NCBI RefSeq assembly: GCF_029227915.1
Contig: NC_079879.1
Location: forward strand, 19,417,001-19,481,000
Reading direction: 5' to 3'
From: Hydractinia symbiolongicarpus
Lineage: Eukaryota; Cnidaria; Hydrozoa; Anthoathecata; Hydractiniidae
DNA: 64,000 nt
The position numbers were made by a program, and so were the translations under genes. Below are positions 22,138 to 32,789 of the stretch, piece by piece; position 1 is the first letter of the stretch; every line of letters begins with the position of its first letter. Under the pieces are notes generated by a model. The model was not told where the DNA came from. It saw nothing but the letters and a program-made list of their open reading frames with translations, and made no database searches.

Positions 22138-24184
22138 ATGATGAATACTTCAAAGTCAACAGCAAGTAGTTATTGTAATGCAAACAACCCCGATGACGGT
22201 TCTTCAAGTTCTTCGAGCACTATTAGTGCTAACAGAAAACGGAAAACAGAAACTCGTCTTGGCAATTTATTGTCAAGAGTTCGTCAAAAGGCCTCATCAT
22301 CCTTCAAGTTATATTTTGACCAAAATGACTGTAATAGTTACATGGAGGCAGAATCAGAGTGCATGAAGTCGTTATGTGGTCCAAATGGGGAAACATTAGA
22401 TGAAGATGAAGACCTTTGGGCATACATTGAAAGGAAAGGTCTATTTTTATCGAAGTGTTGGTTTGTTTGATCAACTAAATCTGTAGCATATGACCATGAT
22501 AACGAGTATGAAGAAGCTGGTCAGGAAACTTTGAATAAACAAAATGATTACATTGAAACTTTCACTGAGAACTTTTGCCATGCAATAACAGAACCAAAGG
22601 AAATTAGCAGACGACGTATATGTTCTGATTGTAATTGCAGCTATATCGGAAACCAATGTAATATTTGCATCCAAAAAAAAGAGTATAGTGCTTCTTGTAT
22701 TGCAGATAGCAACTTGAACTTGTTTGGCAATTTGTTTGAACCTTCTTGTGTTGATGATGACTCTCAACTTTCAAATGAAAACGAAGAAGAAAGGCCATCT
22801 TTAAATCAATTGAGAGAAAGAAGGATTCAAACTTTAGCTGGAGCTTCAATAGCTATAGCAACCGGTGGAAAGGAGCCTTTGAATTTGGATAATGCAAGCG
22901 CAAGTTCTGATGTTACAGACGTAGCACAGCACATTGCTAAAATACACCACATGACGATAAAGAAAGATTTGATGGATTTATTTATTACTAAGCAGGTGAG
23001 ACCATTTTGTATTTTACAATAATTAAGACCCTCTCTGAATACAATAAAACAATAAAAACACATGTCTTATTGAATTAGTTACTTTCTATAAAGTCCAGGT
23101 ATCCTAAGTCATAAAGTCTAATGTATTCAGTTTATTATTTTATGTTGCTCTTCTATAATAACAGTTATCTTGTTGCATATATAGAATATAACACAATGAC
23201 ACAATGTACTTTGGTTTTCATCTTAGATCAATGTGACAGATGACATCCGATATATATGGATTGATCCTCGTGGCCAAGAAGAAAGTGGTGCAAGGTCAGG
23301 TGTTTCTCGGGATATTTATTCTTCATTCTGGAATGAAGTATACAATGCATACTTGTATGGCGAGCAAGAAAGAGTGCCACAAGTTCGGCATGATTTGTAC
23401 AAACAAGAGTGGCGTGCAATTGACATGATCATTTTAAAGGGGTATGTTGACACTGGTTACTTTCCAATCAGTTTGAGTCGAGCATTTTTATGTTTTTGTT
23501 TCTTCGGAGAAGAAGAAGAGAAGAAGAAGAGAAGAGCTGCTGATATCTTCATTCCTGAAATACTTGTCATCAGATGAAAGTCAGTTGGTGACAAAAGCCA
23601 TTGGTAAAAACGAAGGTGAGAATGTTATTCACAGTGATGAATTTGCTGAAATTTTGGAACAATTCAAATGTAAAACGGTAGTAACAGAATCAAATGTGAA
23701 ATCAGTTATCATTGAATTAGCTCGCCAGGGACTTGTACAGAAAAGTCACGTTATAGCCTCATTTTTGAAAGTTGCCTTTTTAGAGCTTAAAAAGAAGCCA
23801 GAATTTTCATCCATGGAGAATATTGTGAAGTTTTATGAAAGATTGGAACCAACCACAAAAAAGGTTGTATCCTTGTTCAAAAATGTCCATACAAGTAGCA
23901 GTGCTGAACAAGACTCATTCAATTATTTAAAGCGGTATGTGAGAGGTTTGGAAACCATTATGTTGAAAAAATTTATGAAGTTCATAACAGGCTCAGATAA
24001 CATGGTTGTTGATACAGTAGAAATAATTTTCACGCGACCGGAATCGAATTTTAGTCGTAGACCAGTAGCTCACACATGCACACCAAGCTTAGAACTTCCT
24101 TCAACTTATAATAATTATTGCGAACTCCGTGAAGAATTCAGCAATATATTGCAGTCATCTGAATGGGAGCTGGACATCATTTAA
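22138..24184 (+). pseudogene. HECT-type E3 ubiquitin ligase-like gene of the transposon, disrupted
   Basis: Exon A (22138-22995, donor AGCAG/GTGAGA) and exon B (from 23227, acceptor CATCTTAG/ATC) join in phase 0 across a 231-bp intron. Exon A has a Ser-rich N-terminus and a cysteine cluster (CSDCNCSYIGNQCNIC) that looks zinc-binding. Exon B contains the block typical of transposon HECT-like proteins (SGVSRDIYSSFWNE, RVPQVRHD, GYFPISLSRAF). Near the C-terminus PVAHTC-x4-LELPSTY matches the HECT C-lobe, with the catalytic Cys codon at 24077-24079, and the protein ends in WELDII. Two lesions are seen: an in-frame TGA at 22468-22470, with the frame continuing on both sides, and a frame change in the GA-rich tract near 23507-23535. 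An upstream ATG at 22088 is in another frame, so the true start is uncertain. AATAAA lies at 24304. Confidence 0.75.
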
Positions 24185-24559
24185 ACTGATTTTGGATCCT
24201 TTTTTGTTTTGTTGTTATGTTTGAACTGACAGACAATAGAGTTTCCAGTATTCTGTTTTGTTAACACTTTTTTTATACAATTTTTAAGGGGTTTTTTAGG
24301 TCCAATAAAAAACTTTGTTTCGATTTATTTTTATTGTGTTTTTTTTAGCAATTGTATAAATATCTGGGAAAATTGAAGAATGCCTGAAAATTACTACTAA
24401 ATACTACTAATTACTACTAATTACTACTAAACTTGGATTAAAAAAGAGTTTAAACAGTTAACTATGTTCTATGAATACTGTTCTATCTTGATAGCAAGTA
24501 CATGTACAGACGTAACGCATCTGAAACAACATTAGGAAAGTCCCATTTATTTTGCTGCA

Positions 24560-25621
24560 TCAAAGTTTGTGCGAACTCCTTAAACTCGGGGGAAACATCT
24601 TAACTGTGTTGTGGGTAACGCATGGATAAAATTGCTCAATTTCATCAGCATCTACGTTTATTAGGCAATCAGTGGAGTGATACAAATGTGGCAAGTAATA
24701 CATTACATCCGGTATTCCACGAGGGCCAGAGTTCCTACTCTTAGAAATAATGTGTGAATTCCACTCATCCCGAACAGTCTGTAACTCCTTGCGGATTAAC
24801 GGCATAAAGCAAAAACGTATGCAATCGACTAACACAGGATCCGAACTCGTAAAAACATTTAGGTCGGTCATATCTCTGAAAAATGATTTCCACCAACCAA
24901 TGCGATCACGCTGTAAGGTACACCAGTATGACTCAATTCTTTGATTTTCCGGGGAAGAGATAATACTAAAAGAACCCAAGCTGTTTTGACTGTCAGTTGA
25001 ACTATGTAAATAAACATGAATTGGCTCAATCAAAGAATGTTCGGTGCCGTCATCTGCCTTGATCTGACTGGGTATGCCTCCCAATTTCTTGATCGAGTCT
25101 AAATAAAAATTTGCTACGATTTCCGGGAGTTTATTGGAGGATCCCACTTCAAGCCAGATTAATTTTCTCGAGAAGCCATCAATACAACCGTGGATCGAAA
25201 AACCAAAGGGTTTCAATTTGTCATGACCGTCAATGTGCCATGCGTAATTAGGCCCTCGCGAAACATATTTGCGTCTGTGAAGTCGTCTGTTTTTTCGAAG
25301 AATTACTCCTTCGGGGTTTAACGATTTTATTATCAATCTTACGTCTTCGTGACGACAAGTAATTGACCTAGACATCATTGCTGCTCGCATTCTACGATAA
25401 CCTAAGATGGAACCACTACCATTCATCTCCTGCTGGATTGCTTGAACAAGTTCCTGATTTGAATTACGATTTCCCTCTACAGCTCTATGTTTCAAGCCAT
25501 GCTGTCTGAGTCTTCCTTTAAGAGTCGATAAACTAATTTCAATCCCATGAACATGTTTCAATAACCCAATTATTTCAGAATATGAAAAGCCTTTTACAAA
25601 ATAGTCTCGGATGACATCCAT
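24560..25621 (-). CDS. Transposase with integrase-type DDE core (353 aa), apparently intact
   Basis: The frame is uninterrupted from ATG at 25621. Residues 1-45 form a helix-turn-helix-like region (SYSEIIGLLKHVHGIEIS then TLKGRLRQHGLKHR). The catalytic core follows: WHIDGHDKLKPFGF with Asp131, HGCIDGFSRKLIWLE, KADDGTEH with Asp190 (or 191), and NQRIESYW with Glu230. The D-D and D-E spacings of about 59 and 40 residues fit the retroviral integrase/IS3 fold. The C-terminus is a family-specific region of unknown role. The enzyme should cut and join the element ends in the nucleus. The gene lies between the HECT-like gene and the right end, reading inward. Minus-strand AATAAA near 24329 gives a 3' UTR of about 230 bp. 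Whether it is active is unknown. Confidence 0.85.
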   Translation of the reverse strand: MDVIRDYFVKGFSYSEIIGLLKHVHGIEISLSTLKGRLRQHGLKHRAVEGNRNSNQELVQAIQQEMNGSGSILGYRRMRAAMMSRSITCRHEDVRLIIKSLNPEGVILRKNRRLHRRKYVSRGPNYAWHIDGHDKLKPFGFSIHGCIDGFSRKLIWLEVGSSNKLPEIVANFYLDSIKKLGGIPSQIKADDGTEHSLIEPIHVYLHSSTDSQNSLGSFSIISSPENQRIESYWCTLQRDRIGWWKSFFRDMTDLNVFTSSDPVLVDCIRFCFMPLIRKELQTVRDEWNSHIISKSRNSGPRGIPDVMYYLPHLYHSTDCLINVDADEIEQFYPCVTHNTVKMFPPSLRSSHKL

Positions 25622-25689
25622 CGTTCCTCTTCAGCTCTTCCTCAGATCATCTCTATTTGGCTTGATCAAGAATTTTCAAGTTTTAAAAG

Positions 25690-25952
25690 CTGTGGAGAGT
25701 TTCAAATATTTATGAAAAAAATAAAATGTGTTATAAAAGTTTCAAAAACAATTTGTAGAAATTTTATAAATTTTTATAGAAGTTTCAAAAATTTTTGTAG
25801 AAGTTCCAAAAACGTTTCTAAAACCTTGAGAGATTTTATAAAAGTTTCAGTTTTTTGTATGGAAGTTTCAATTTTTTGGATGGAAGTTTCAATTTTTTGT
25901 ATAGAAGTTTCAATTTTTTATATGGAAGTGTGACCCTTCAGTGCCATCGTAG
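25690..25952 (-). repeat. Right terminal inverted repeat with subterminal repeats
   Basis: Mirror image of the left end: repeated AATTTTTTGTATAGAAGTTTC units and then the 32-bp end. The array makes a short chance frame at 25712-25933 that is not a gene. Confidence 0.85.
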
Positions 25953-27286
25953 AAAACCCTCTGCTCTTACCGAAACTCTCACGAACAGAAACCATACATT
26001 GAGATAGTTGTGAGATATAACAACAGGGCAAGCTGTTATGCTGAAACTAGTCTAAAGGTCCTTCTGGATTTGAATTTGTAGAGATTTCACTCTCTAATGA
26101 ATGAGAAGCGGTGCAAGATCTCCCTTTTTGCAAGGATAGTCTGCAAACTCATGGTAACTGACAAAAAAAACAACCCTCTACACCTTACAAAACAAAACAA
26201 CTAACGATTACTACAATACACACGCAAAACATTAAAACAAAGAATTCCAGTGCGGGAGGTCTTGGACTCAAACCCCGGCCGAGTCATGCAAGAGACTATA
26301 AAAGTGTGAATCTATCCTTTCTGCTTAGCGTTTAACATGAGAAGAGGATTGATATCTTAGGCGGTTGTCTATTTAAGCAATTGCTGTGCTTGCACGACTT
26401 TCGTAGCTCAAATGGGAGCTTTAAATGCGCTAGGACCCCATAAGGTCAATAATGATAATAATAATAACAATAATAATAATAACAATAATAATAACTAATT
26501 AAAAACCTGGGAATGTTAAGGTTTGTAAATAACTTTCTCGTCATTGTGTCTTTGCAAAGAATTACTGCAATAACTGGGAGAGTTACGGAAATAAAATGGA
26601 AATGCAGCAATCAAATCCTTTCCTTTGGGTTCCACAGACTTAATTTAATTGCATGTCAATAACGCCATATGCTTGCAGGATTTTAAATCATTCTGTGATA
26701 GCAATATAATTACACATCTTTCAACATGTTGCAATTTTAGTTTAGAAAACGTCATCATGCCGAAAAGGAGGCACTGCCAGATACGTTGAAATAATTGATA
26801 AGTAATACAGTTATTGCTTAAGCACAGGTACTCTTTTCCTTTTGAGAAGGTCTAGTATTTAGAGTAACCATAGCTAGCTAGTAACTCTCGCGCGAAAATT
26901 TATTTAAAGTATCTTACGTGCTGCGATAGTCGAATGGTTAAGACTCAAAATTAAATGAAATATCCCGCAAAGGTTTAAAGAGAGCACTGAAAAATGATTA
27001 CTGTCACAGGACAATTTTGTTTATACTCAGCGGAATCCTGGAAAACGCAGAACGAAACTTAAAAATACAGCAAGTGATAAAGCAGTGTATATGTCTTATT
27101 ACAGGCGATGCAACCTACAACAAATATGGATACTAACGTTCAAAAACAATTTTCGCCCTACAGCAACCGAGAATCTTCACATAAAGATAGAGAGAAATGC
27201 TACAATCAAATATTTAATTTTGGCTACTACTGATTTTTCTAAATTAATTTTATGTTCATTATGCAGACTTTCAGGGGTAAAAAAAT
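25953..27286. other. Intergenic stretch with a SINE
   Basis: Apart from the SINE at 26248-26496 it contains a tRNA-head-like segment near 26929-26945 (TGCGATAGTCGAATGGTTAAG) without a clear B-box. No gene is seen. Confidence 0.5.
26248..26496 (+). mobile_element. tRNA-derived SINE, 5'-truncated, with (AAT/AAC)n tail
   Basis: It carries the B-box region (TTGGACTCAAACCCCGGCC), a body shared with the inverted copy at 58505-58824 (GACTATAAAAGTGTGAATCT, CTTTCGTAGCTCAAATGGGA, AAATGCGCTAGGACC) and a microsatellite tail of AATAATAAC units. The tRNA A-box portion is missing. Confidence 0.8.
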
Positions 27287-27467
27287 TAAGGCAGCGTTTA
27301 CATGGAGCCCGTAATGAGTTCAAACCGGTTTGACTTTCACCCCGGTTTGAAATAGCCCTTCTGTTTACATGAACAATTTCGGTACGGCTTGGCGAAGTAA
27401 TAAAATTCGTCAAATCTTTTTTCTAGTTCCAGTCTTTTCCGCGCGTATTTTTAGGATTATTTTCAAG

Positions 27468-28306
27468 ATGGCGACGAGCAAGACATATGCTATGAAAAAC
27501 TTCTCTATGCTTATATCATTTTTTTTAAGTTCGCTGGGTTCATTGGTTGCTGTGTTTACGAGAAATGTTGAATATCTACTATCACTTCGTAGGCAACAGC
27601 AACGACATCTGTTTAATGCTGTGGAAGATCACAATGCTGTGCTAAGAAAAATGCAGAATTTAAAACATAGGTAGGTTGCTTTTTGCTTCCCTGTCCTGTG
27701 CTTTACTAGCTTAATATCCAGAAAGAAAAATTATTGTCTTTACGACTGAAGTTTTTTTTATTTAGGGTAAACAAAAGACGAAAAAGAAGAAGATGGATCA
27801 ACCCAGGACGTACTGATCTTTGGTGGCAAAATTTATACTCTGGAGCGTTGCTGGAACAGGAATGGTGTCAGAACTTAAGAATGGACTACCCTACATTTAT
27901 GAATTTAGTTGATAAAATCTGTGTAGAAGTTGAACCGGCACACAATTCATTTCGAATAGACACTCTTTCTGCTGAGAAAAGAACAGCAATGGTCCTATAT
28001 TACTTGAAGGATCAAGGCTCTTTACGGATGACGTGTAATACATTTGGTGTATCATTAGCCACTCTTTCCAAATCGTTAAGATCAGTGTGTGGGGCAATTA
28101 ATGATATTCTTGGTCCAGAGTTAATAAAATTTCCTCGTACAGAGGCTGAACTGAAACATGCTGCAACGCTCTTCGAAAGCAAGTTTGGATTCCCTCAAGC
28201 CATCGGTTGTGTTGATGGCACTCATATTCCTATAAAAAGGCCAACTGAAAATGCACAGGAATACTTCTGCTACAAGATGAAGTACTCACTGAATATACAA
28301 AGATAA
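27468..28306 (+). pseudogene. Harbinger transposase, 3'-truncated (247 codons)
   Basis: Exon 1 (27468-27670, start AAGATGG) ends at CATAG/GTAGGT. Exon 2 begins at 27766 after TTTTATTTAG, and the phases fit. Exon 2 encodes the basic RRKRRRW segment, an HTH-like region (LRMTCNTFGVSLATLSKSLR) and the first catalytic block GCVDGTHIPIKRP with its Asp. The frame stops right after YKMKYSLNIQ, where family members continue to the second Asp (in an HD motif) and the Glu. The following bases are AT-rich and lead straight into the convergent gene's 3' end, which indicates an internal deletion. Full-length members are usually about 350-420 residues. Confidence 0.85.
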
Positions 28307-28456
28307 TATAATAACTATGAAAAAGTCTAAATAATAAAAATAATGTTTTAAAATATATATATAAAGTTTTTTCAACATTTTTTTTAAAAATATATCAAGC
28401 TTTTTATACAAATATGTACAAAAAATATTACAAAAAATATATACAATAACTAAAGT

Positions 28457-29728
28457 CTATTTTTCTTCAGTTCTCCTTGGTGTTTGAGGTGGAGACATAA
28501 ACGGTTGTTGATATTGTGGTGCGTGAAAACCTTGATTGTAATAAGGATATGGAGGATGAGGAGCTGGTTGTGCTTGAGATTGTAAAAATGCATTGGCCAA
28601 AAGTCCTAGGCCGTCCTTTATTCCATTTCCAATAGAATTTATTGATTCGGTCATTGCTTTTATTGCCTGCTCTGTCCCTTCCAGTGATTTTCGCAACAAT
28701 TCAGTGTTTTGACGTTTTATCTCTAGCTCTTCCCGTGTTAAGTCAACTAACACCATATCTCGTTGATGCGCAGATAATTTTTTTTGCATGTTTTTATATT
28801 TTCCTTTATCCTCCGGTATTACACGTGCTTCCTCTGGTGCTTCACGTCCCTCCTCCGGTATCACAGGTGCTTCCGACTCCTCATCCTCCGAAACGATGTT
28901 GTCTTCTTCAATATTCAGTGAAACTTTACCTTGCGGTATAGCTGTCACTGAAGGACAACCACCCCAAATTTCCTTCAAAATGTTGTAATGTTCAGCAACA
29001 AGTCTTCCCGAACCAGAACGAGTACCTTTATCTACAGCATGTTTGTACCCACGTCTCAGTTCTCTAATTTTGTTTTTTATGCGGGCGTACCCTTCTTTTT
29101 TTGATTTATCCAACTGCTCAACTCGTTTTTTGTATTCCATATTTGTTTCGGTCTCTTCTTTTGCTGGAATTGATTCGGGGCCAAAATCAGAGACCGGGTA
29201 CATTCTACTCATCATGGACCTTAAATCTCCATACATTTTAATGAAATCAGCCTCAAAGTCAAGCCCCTCAAATGTTTTTGAACTCTTATACTCATTTAGG
29301 TTGAGTAAAAGAGATTCGACCATCTCACTACTCCATGTCCATCTTCTGGTGGAAACGTCTGCTTGCTTTCTTTTTTGTCCAGCAATATTTTTTCTGTGCT
29401 GTGGTTGTGGTGGTGGTGGTGGTGGTGGCTCATCCGGAAAATCGTCATGAATATCTCTGATATTGATTGTTTCTAACTGATTTTCTGAATGGCTGTAAAA
29501 ATTTGAAACATCACTCTCTAGATCCTCTGACATCGTCGCTGAGGAAACTGATTTTTTGCTAAAAACAAGATGAAAAATACGAATAGGTAACTTGCTCCAC
29601 TTGTACAACAAATCAAAAATATGATAACTAATCAGTAAGGCTCACCTTAAGCCTAATCTTCGTTTCTTGAAGTTGTTTGAATTTAAAAATGACGAAGAAC
29701 ACGAAGCACTTGCGTTGTTGTTGTCCAT
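28457..29728 (-). CDS. Harbinger-associated Myb/SANT-like DNA-binding protein (394 aa)
   Basis: Exon 1 is 29728-29646 (MDNNNASASCSSS..., donor TTAAG/GTGAGC). Exon 2 starts at 29558 after CTTGTTTTTAG. The split Ser codon joins them in phase and gives 394 residues. In order: a Ser/Asn-rich N-terminus; an acidic stretch; a Pro run from a (GGT)n tract on the plus strand at about 29407-29429; a Myb/SANT-like trihelix region at about residues 99-230 (RRWTWSSEMVESLLLNL, then EHYNILKEIWGGCPS); an acidic linker; a probable coiled coil (LTREELEIKRQNTELLRKSL); and a Pro/Tyr/Gln-rich C-terminus. In this superfamily the Myb-like protein aids nuclear entry and end recognition by the transposase. The frame is intact although its partner is deleted. 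Confidence 0.82.
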
Positions 29729-30050
29729 TTCGAAAAGAAAGACAGCCAGCATGCGGCAACAAGATTTATCAAATTCGCGCATGTGTATAATATAATTGAC
29801 GCATGCGTAGATACATCGATACAGCCAAACCGGTCCGCGGTCCTGTTTACATGAGCTTTTCAAACCGGTTTTAAATCTCAAACCTATTTCTCACTCCGTA
29901 GTTAATTTCAAACCGGTTTGACTTTGAGTACGGGTGTACTCATGTAAACGCTATTAGAAACTTGACCGTCAACCGTATTGAAAATCGCAGCCGTAGTGAA
30001 ATCTCAAACCGGTTTGAACTCACTACGGGCTCTATGTAAACGCTGCCTAA

Positions 30051-32038
30051 GTAAGCATCTTTTAACAATTTTGGCTTAGACAAAATCAATAATGCCGAAA
30101 AGCCAGTGCTAACAGATTCGTCGTGTTCAAATAATTGATAATTACGAACTTGATACAGTTATAATCTAACCCTGAAAAATAAAAAATAAAATAGTCAAAA
30201 ATCTAATTTGTCTGATGTTTTCAGTGCCAGATCGTCGGCGAAAGTAAACTTCTTTAAAAGGATTATATAATTATTACTGAGGTATATTGCGTCTAATGAA
30301 AAATGCTGTGTGAGCATTTTAGCTACGGCCGGGCAACAACAGGCTGTGCACTGTAAGCCAAAGTTACGGAATATATGTTACTTATCAAGCGCTCCCCAAG
30401 ATGTTTGCGTAGTTAACTACCTGAGTTAAAGGACTCTCCTTGACGTGTGGCATGTTTTGTAAGATCTGTACCTTATGTACGACATAGAAGTTATTTGAAA
30501 GCACTACACATTTTCTGTAGAGCAGAGACAATTGAGCAAGCCACAGAAGGAAAATGTCTTCTGTCACCAAATAGTTAAGGCGTTTTATTGGAAATCAAAC
30601 GAAATATGACGCACATATTCAAACGATATATACAGTAACTACTGCAATGGAAGCGAACGTTCATCCTTGTTAAATGCAAGATTTTCGAAAATATTGGTTT
30701 GAATTTCACATAATAATGGATTTTCATTGGCGAAAACAGTAACGTATCTATATTATAATGCCCGTATACGTCTGTCCGTCCGTCTGTCTGTCACGCAAAA
30801 TGGTAGCATAGCTGCGAGAAGCACGCAATGCGGTATAAAAAGGACGCGAGAACCCGTGGATTTTCCACGGGCTAACGACTAGTTTGCTAGAAATTACCAG
30901 TATCACCTAAAATTAAGTTTTAAATATGAATGTTTGCAAAAAGTTTATTTGTGGCTTTGCGCATGGCAAGTTGCAAGACACTTATTGTTAATACTCACGA
31001 GGAAAAACAAGCAACACAACAAAAGTTCCAGTGAAGTGGCGTGATAAATCTTTATCTTTAAAGAACTATTTCATGTTTAAAAGGAATGACAGTGTATTGA
31101 TTAGAAAGACTATTGTTCTCCCAAAAGATGTGCGTGCGCTTGCATCTTTGTTATTTTTAAATGTTGGTTTTATAGAAAAAAATCATTGAAATAAAAAACG
31201 TATTTCAACATTTGTTTCCAGTCTTATTTACATTTATCTTTGTGTTTATTAAAGAAGTTAACGTCTTTTTAAAATGACACGAAAATTGCCCTGTTACTTT
31301 TATGAGCTGAAATTAAAAATCTTTTCTTACAGGATTCGGTTGCTGGGTGATATCCTTCACCTGGAACATAGCAAAAAATATCAAGAGAAACAAAGCTATG
31401 ACGGCTATCATATCAAGACTGATATGATTACCGCCACAGTCGCTTCGTCGTATTTCAACATGATGAGGTTTTACCCCCGACTTTATCTAACTGTTTGATG
31501 AGGCTACTTTATTTGTCACTCTCACCATGGCCTGAACAACTTCGACCGTCCTTTGTGGTTCTCAGGACTGTATATACTTGAAGGCACTAAATGTAAACTA
31601 TACGTTCTCATAAAAAAACATTTAATTACATGCGTGACTGAGAGAACTACATAAAAATAGGAAAAAAAATCGTCAATATTTATTGATGTGTAATTTTACT
31701 TGCAACAAATAAACATTTCTGACGTCAGTACGTTTTGAAAAGGTAACGGTTTTTGCAAACAACAAAAGCGAACGTGCGTTGATATTGTTGTTATTTTAAA
31801 ACGTGTTTGTTTTTCAAAAGGACGCCTTTCAATGACTTTTAAACTCTTATTTATATTATTATTGTATGTTAAAGACGCCGACTATTTCTACTTTAAGAAA
31901 ACATCACAATTACCGGATTAAAGCCAACATTTTCCTATTCATCTCGACAAAGCATTACAATACACAACACATTCATTACATCTCTCACTTATAAGAAAAA
32001 AAATACGAGTAACAAAGAAGCAATAAAGTGTTATAACT
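30051..32038. other. Intergenic region with a Helitron-type element
   Basis: It holds the element at 30747-30882. A plus-strand frame at about 31335-31498, following TTTTCTTACAG, encodes a fairly polar peptide (YDGYHIKTDMITATVASS) that could be a terminal exon, but no partner exon was found. Nothing else is supported. Confidence 0.4.
30747..30882 (+). mobile_element. 136-bp Helitron-type non-autonomous element, complete
   Basis: It begins TCTATATTATAATGCCCGTA and ends with a hairpin (CCCGTGGA-TTT-TCCACGGG, 30853-30871), then CTAACGA and CTAG. It sits exactly between A (30746) and T (30883). TC start, 3' hairpin shortly before CTRR and A/T insertion are the Helitron hallmarks. It has no coding capacity. 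Confidence 0.75.
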
Positions 32039-32789
32039 ATGTCATACTTTTTATTAATCTCCTTCTGTGCACTTGTGGCAGCAATCCATCAAGGTATTTT
32101 GTTTCATCCTTATACCGCTTACTATTTTGCGGTTGCTGTAAGTTCTGAAATGTATTCGTTTACAGCTTGCGGGCAAGAGTGACCGTTATAAAAATAAAAG
32201 CGCTAGTGATTTTTGATTCTACGTTTTGAATCTTTCTACTAGGTGAAGGGCTGGAATGTTACAACTATCCACCGATAAATAAGCAACGCACAACAACATG
32301 TGGGAATCTTCAGTCATGCGGAAATATAAAACAAATGATGTACTTCAACGGGACGATATACAAAAAAGACATTACTGGCTGCTTTCCAACCATGTACTGC
32401 ACAGGTATTTGTGAGAACTTAAGAAGAATAGCTCAACGATTGCCACGATATACATTGCTGCAATGTCGAGTGAGTAAACATTACTTTTCAGCTTATTTCT
32501 TGCAAAAATTTCCGTATATTATTTAAAGGAGAAATTAGATTATGCTTTGTACCATTCCCTCACTTGTGCAACATTAGATTTCACATTTTAAATAATCAGA
32601 TCTTTCTTTTTTTTATTTTATTCTTACTATAGCTTACTATCGCTCGAAGCTCTAAATATGGTAATGCGTCACACCATTGAGAAAAAAGTTGACTTGCGAA
32701 GAGGCTCGCCTAATAACGCAAGTAAATCATATATTTCTATTGTTTAGGTTTCCTGTTGCCATGACAACCTCTGCAATGTACCTACGTAA
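32039..32789 (+). CDS. Secreted Ly6/uPAR-type three-finger protein, three exons, 107 aa
   Basis: Exon 1 (32039-32093) encodes a signal peptide (MSYFLLISFCALVAA). Exon 2 (32243-32469, after TTTCTACTAG, donor CGA/GTGAGT) encodes the domain body starting LECYNYPP. Exon 3 (32748-32789, after TATTGTTTAG) encodes VSCCHDNLCNVPT and stop. Phases are 1 then 0 and fit exactly. The mature part has ten cysteines ending in CC-x3-LCN, close to the Ly6 C-terminal consensus CCxxDxCN, so five disulfides and a three-finger fold are expected. There is no hydrophobic tail for a GPI anchor, so a soluble secreted protein is likely. The family includes receptor modulators, adhesion-related proteins and, in some lineages, venom components; the role here cannot be told from sequence. 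An AATAAA lies near 33018. Confidence 0.85.

Larger units (their letters stand above)
21794..25952. mobile_element. 4.16-kb DNA transposon with DDE integrase-type transposase and HECT-like gene
   Basis: The ends are perfect inverted repeats of at least 32 bp (left CTACGATGGCACTGAAGGGT at 21794, right complement ending at 25952). Inside them are about 150-200 bp of short subterminal repeats built on ACTTCTATACAAAAAATT, in opposite orientation at each end. AAAA flanks both sides (21790-21793 and 25953-25956). This could be a 4-bp target duplication, although an A-run is ambiguous. Two convergent genes fill the interior: a HECT-like gene (plus, broken) and an intact transposase (minus), with their poly(A) signals almost abutting near 24304-24329. 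The transposase resembles IS3/retroviral-type integrase-core proteins that are abundant in cnidarian and fish genomes. I cannot assign a named superfamily with confidence; IS3EU or Ginger-like groups are candidates. Confidence 0.9.
27290..30047. mobile_element. PIF/Harbinger DNA transposon, 2.76 kb, with TAA target duplication
   Basis: The ends are inverted repeats beginning GGCAGCGTTTACAT, about 45 bp with few mismatches, directly flanked by TAA at 27287-27289 and 30048-30050. A 3-bp TWA duplication is diagnostic of this superfamily. The interior holds the two genes expected: a DDE transposase (plus) and a Myb/SANT-like protein (minus), convergent here. The transposase lacks its C-terminal half, so this copy should be non-autonomous. 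AAACCGGTTT palindromes recur near both ends. Confidence 0.93.

Noticed and set aside
25712-25933. Plus-strand 73-residue frame with FCMEVSIF repeats
   Set aside because: Same cause at the right subterminal array; the protein repeat only mirrors the DNA motif.
28642-29450. Plus-strand frames opposite the Myb-like gene
   Set aside because: Antisense shadows of the supported minus-strand coding sequence.
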